64,000 nucleotides of DNA from NCBI GenBank assembly GCA_018398765.1, contig JAHBMJ010002162.1, forward strand, positions 1 through 64,000, in the 5' to 3' direction. Origin of the DNA: Chromera velia (Eukaryota; Sar; Chromeraceae). Under the pieces are notes generated by a model. It worked only from the letters and a program-made list of their open reading frames with translations. It searched no databases and was not told the origin of the DNA. Each line of letters starts with the position of its first letter. Positions within the stretch are counted from its first letter, which is position 1. This document shows positions 61,801-64,000 of the stretch, in pieces. Made by a program: the position numbers and the translations under genes.

Positions 61801-63353
61801 TGTTACTTGTTTTCCTTACCTGTTACATCCGCTCGACAGGATCTGCACCACCCGCCCTGCATTACGCACAGGCAGGGTCTCTGCTGCTGAGCTGTTTCAT
61901 GCAAAGATCTATAAACGTTCCGGCTTCATGGTCAAAGCAGGTATGTGGAAGCTTGACTGAGAGATGAATGCATGTATAGACGGAGGGGTCGACACGCTCA
62001 TAGAATTCTACTGTGTGCAGCCCCGGAAAGCACCTGTGCATATAAATTTGTATTGGATGACTCTTCATGATTCGGATTACCTAAAGAAACTTTATTTTTG
62101 AAAAGGAACAATGTGGGAAGTCGGGGCTGTGATAAAAGATGCACTGGGCAAAATCCAGCTCTGTCAATTTTTTCCTCATTTTTTAGCTTGCTAGAGGGGG
62201 AGCAAAAGAGAAGAAAAGAAAAAATCCTTCGTCGTACCGACAATTTTGTAGGGTTTGCGAGTAAAAGAGACATAAAGAGACCAATACGGGACAAGAGAGA
62301 CAGGCGAGAGAGGAAAGAATCCACCATGCACAGAACATAGAGTGGAGAGAAGTGGCAGACAGTCAGTTACTGACCGAAGAGAGCAAAGAGTGCAATGAAG
62401 GGAGGGGCCGGGTGTGTGCATGGTCAGGGAGGCGTCTGACAGGCCTGTAAAGACAGCAGAGAAGCACATATTCACTCCTGTCTCCTCAAGCAGACAGAGC
62501 AACGCTTTAAAAGTTTTATGAAAGAAGAGAGTGTGCCAGCACTGCAATATATCGAATTATCTTTGCTCTCTTCTCTCTCTCTGTCTTGAAATAAAATTTT
62601 TTTCGGTAATCCAACTAATGAAGAGTCAAATGTATGGCAGCTGCACTAGCAAAAAAAATGACCCCCATTTTTGAAGGGCATCTTGGCTGTGGACTTTGTC
62701 TCTATTCTTTTCTATTATGGTGGTCTCAGTACAAGCACTCCAATGGCGGACCCGCTTGCAGTCACCAGGCAGGCAGTCAGAGAAAAGAGAGCTCTGCAAG
62801 GAAGGGGGTTGCACATACAGAGAAGAAGGCAAAAAAGTGAAATCTGCATTGCATTTTTCCTCCCCTCTGCTTCTTTTTACACATGCTTTTGCTACCAGAG
62901 TAACCAAAACAGCCGTATTTTGACCTCAAACCTGTCGGATAATCTTTACAAAATATAGGGGATCTTCAATCAAGTATCCAATTTTCAAGATGTCCACTCT
63001 CCAGAAGATGACATGTTGTCATGTAGCAATGCATTCACACAAAGCATAGAAAGGGTGTGCCAGACATATACTGTTACTTGTTTTCCTTACCTGTTGCATC
63101 CGCTCGACAGGATCTGCACCACCCGCCCTGCATTACGTACAGGCAGGGTCTCTGCTGCTGAGCTGTTTCATGCAAAGATCTATAAACGTTCCGGCTTCAC
63201 GGTCAAAGCAGGTATGTGGAAGCTTGACTGAGAGATGAATGCATGTATAGACGGAGGGGTCAACACGCTTACGGAATTCTACTGTGTGCAGCCCCGGAAA
63301 GCACCTGTGCATACGAATTTGTATTGGATCACTCTTCATGATTCGGATTGCCT
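58809..63353 (+). repeat. Tandem array A-B-A-B-A-B-A (about 1.26-kb period)
   Basis: Four A units (58809-59560, 60072-60821, 61333-62082, 62604-63353; about 750 bp each) alternate with three B units (59561-60071, 60822-61332, 62083-62603; 511-521 bp). Copies are nearly identical. Each A begins AGGTAATCCAA or CGGTAATCCAA and ends with its near-inverse TTGGATTACCT, continuing as about 25 bp of imperfect terminal inverted repeat (taatgaagagt / actcttca). B ends are also roughly inverted (aaagaaactttattttt / gaaataaaatttttt). Small frames of 68-102 codons are conserved across copies, but only as much as the DNA is, and none has a recognisable domain. Confidence 0.9.
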
Positions 63354-64000
63354 AATGCATGCACGCAAAAAGAATGACATTATAAAAGTAGGTGCGCGCG
63401 TTTTGTGCGCGGTTTGCGTGTGGAAGCGAGTTTATCGCGTGTCAACAGTTCCCAAAAAAAACGGAACCTTCTAACAAACTATAGGCTAGATCCGCCACTC
63501 ATATATGGGGATGCCGCATGCATGACAAAATCTTCTATCATGCAATATCACAGTTGAAGTTACTGCTAGCCTGAATGTATAGCATCCTATGCATAAACCA
63601 TACATCGCAGTTATCACTCTGTTAGATTATGTACGTGATACCGCCACCGATATGGTTAGACATATGATTAAACCTTTTCTCATTTAAAAACAAAAAAAGT
63701 CTTTAAAAAACTATCGCAAAACTACCTTTTCTCATTAATTTTCAGCAGTGCCAGGTTTTTAATATTAAACGATTATGACTAATCATAACTTGATTTATGT
63801 CATCGATACTATAATTTTTTATTTTTCAAAAATATTCCATTAAAAAAAAAAAAACAATAAATTTTAATTACGTTTCATTTTACTTAAAATCTTGTAGACA
63901 ATTTTGCAAACTTGCGCTTTCAATCATTCAAACATAAAAAAAACTATATTACAGCTTTATACATATCATCTTCAACTGAAAAAAGTATGCGTTGAAGTGA
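63354..64000. other. AT-rich DNA to the window edge
   Basis: Many A and T homopolymers; no gene supported. The array's outer flanks gcatta (left, before 58810) and taatgc (right, 63352-63357) are inverted relative to each other. Confidence 0.5.

Noticed and set aside
58809-63353. CRISPR-like array or gene family in the tandem units
   Set aside because: Units are 1.26 kb with no short repeat/spacer pattern. The small frames are conserved only because the DNA is nearly identical, overlap on both strands and show no domain.

Overview
The window is nuclear DNA of an intron-rich eukaryote. Genes are split by introns of about 80-500 bp, intron and flanking DNA is full of simple repeats, there are two assembly gaps, and LTR retrotransposons and inverted-repeat elements fill the AT-rich intergenic DNA. 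The best clue to the organism is a one-piece proton-translocating transhydrogenase in the permuted beta-then-alpha order known from Entamoeba and apicomplexans such as Eimeria, rather than the alpha-then-beta order of animal NNT. With the intron-rich, repeat-rich structure this fits an alveolate, most likely a chromerid alga such as Chromera velia. That assignment is inference; no marker gene proves it.

Layout: 1-1276 AT-rich DNA with dispersed repeats; 1277-3337 a BUD23-type 18S rRNA methyltransferase; about 4.0-10.3 kb a leucine-rich-repeat gene with one repeat per exon in its 5' half, a duplicated exon, and breaks that suggest decay; 10.3-18.1 kb intergenic DNA with a dispersed repeat, a hAT-like MITE and a 2.57 kb non-autonomous LTR element on the minus strand; 18136-20460 (-) an ankyrin-repeat protein; 21538-29721 the transhydrogenase (15 exons, 1,192 aa); 33475-39222 alanine aminotransferase (14 exons, 519 aa); 43312-46028 an unrecognised single-pass membrane protein; 46998-48812 (-) an unrecognised multi-pass membrane protein; 49636-55599 a decayed Ty1/copia element; 56796-58607 (-) a RING/TRAF-type zinc-finger protein with a WG/GW-repeat tail and a stop codon inside the RING; 58809-63353 an A-B-A-B-A-B-A tandem array of inverted-repeat-ended units; the rest is AT-rich.

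Transhydrogenase and alanine aminotransferase lie in tandem. Both are metabolic enzymes often found in mitochondria (NADPH supply, and pyruvate/glutamate exchange), but nothing here shows co-regulation. Their 27 inferred introns share a donor of the form GTNNG with invariant G at +5 and C commonest at +3.

The strongest signal not explained by ordinary annotation is transition-driven decay. The two LTRs of each retrotransposon differ almost only by transitions, and most stops breaking the copia reading frames are TAG, as expected if CAG glutamine codons changed by C-to-T. The LRR and TRAF genes also carry single in-frame stops of a similar kind.
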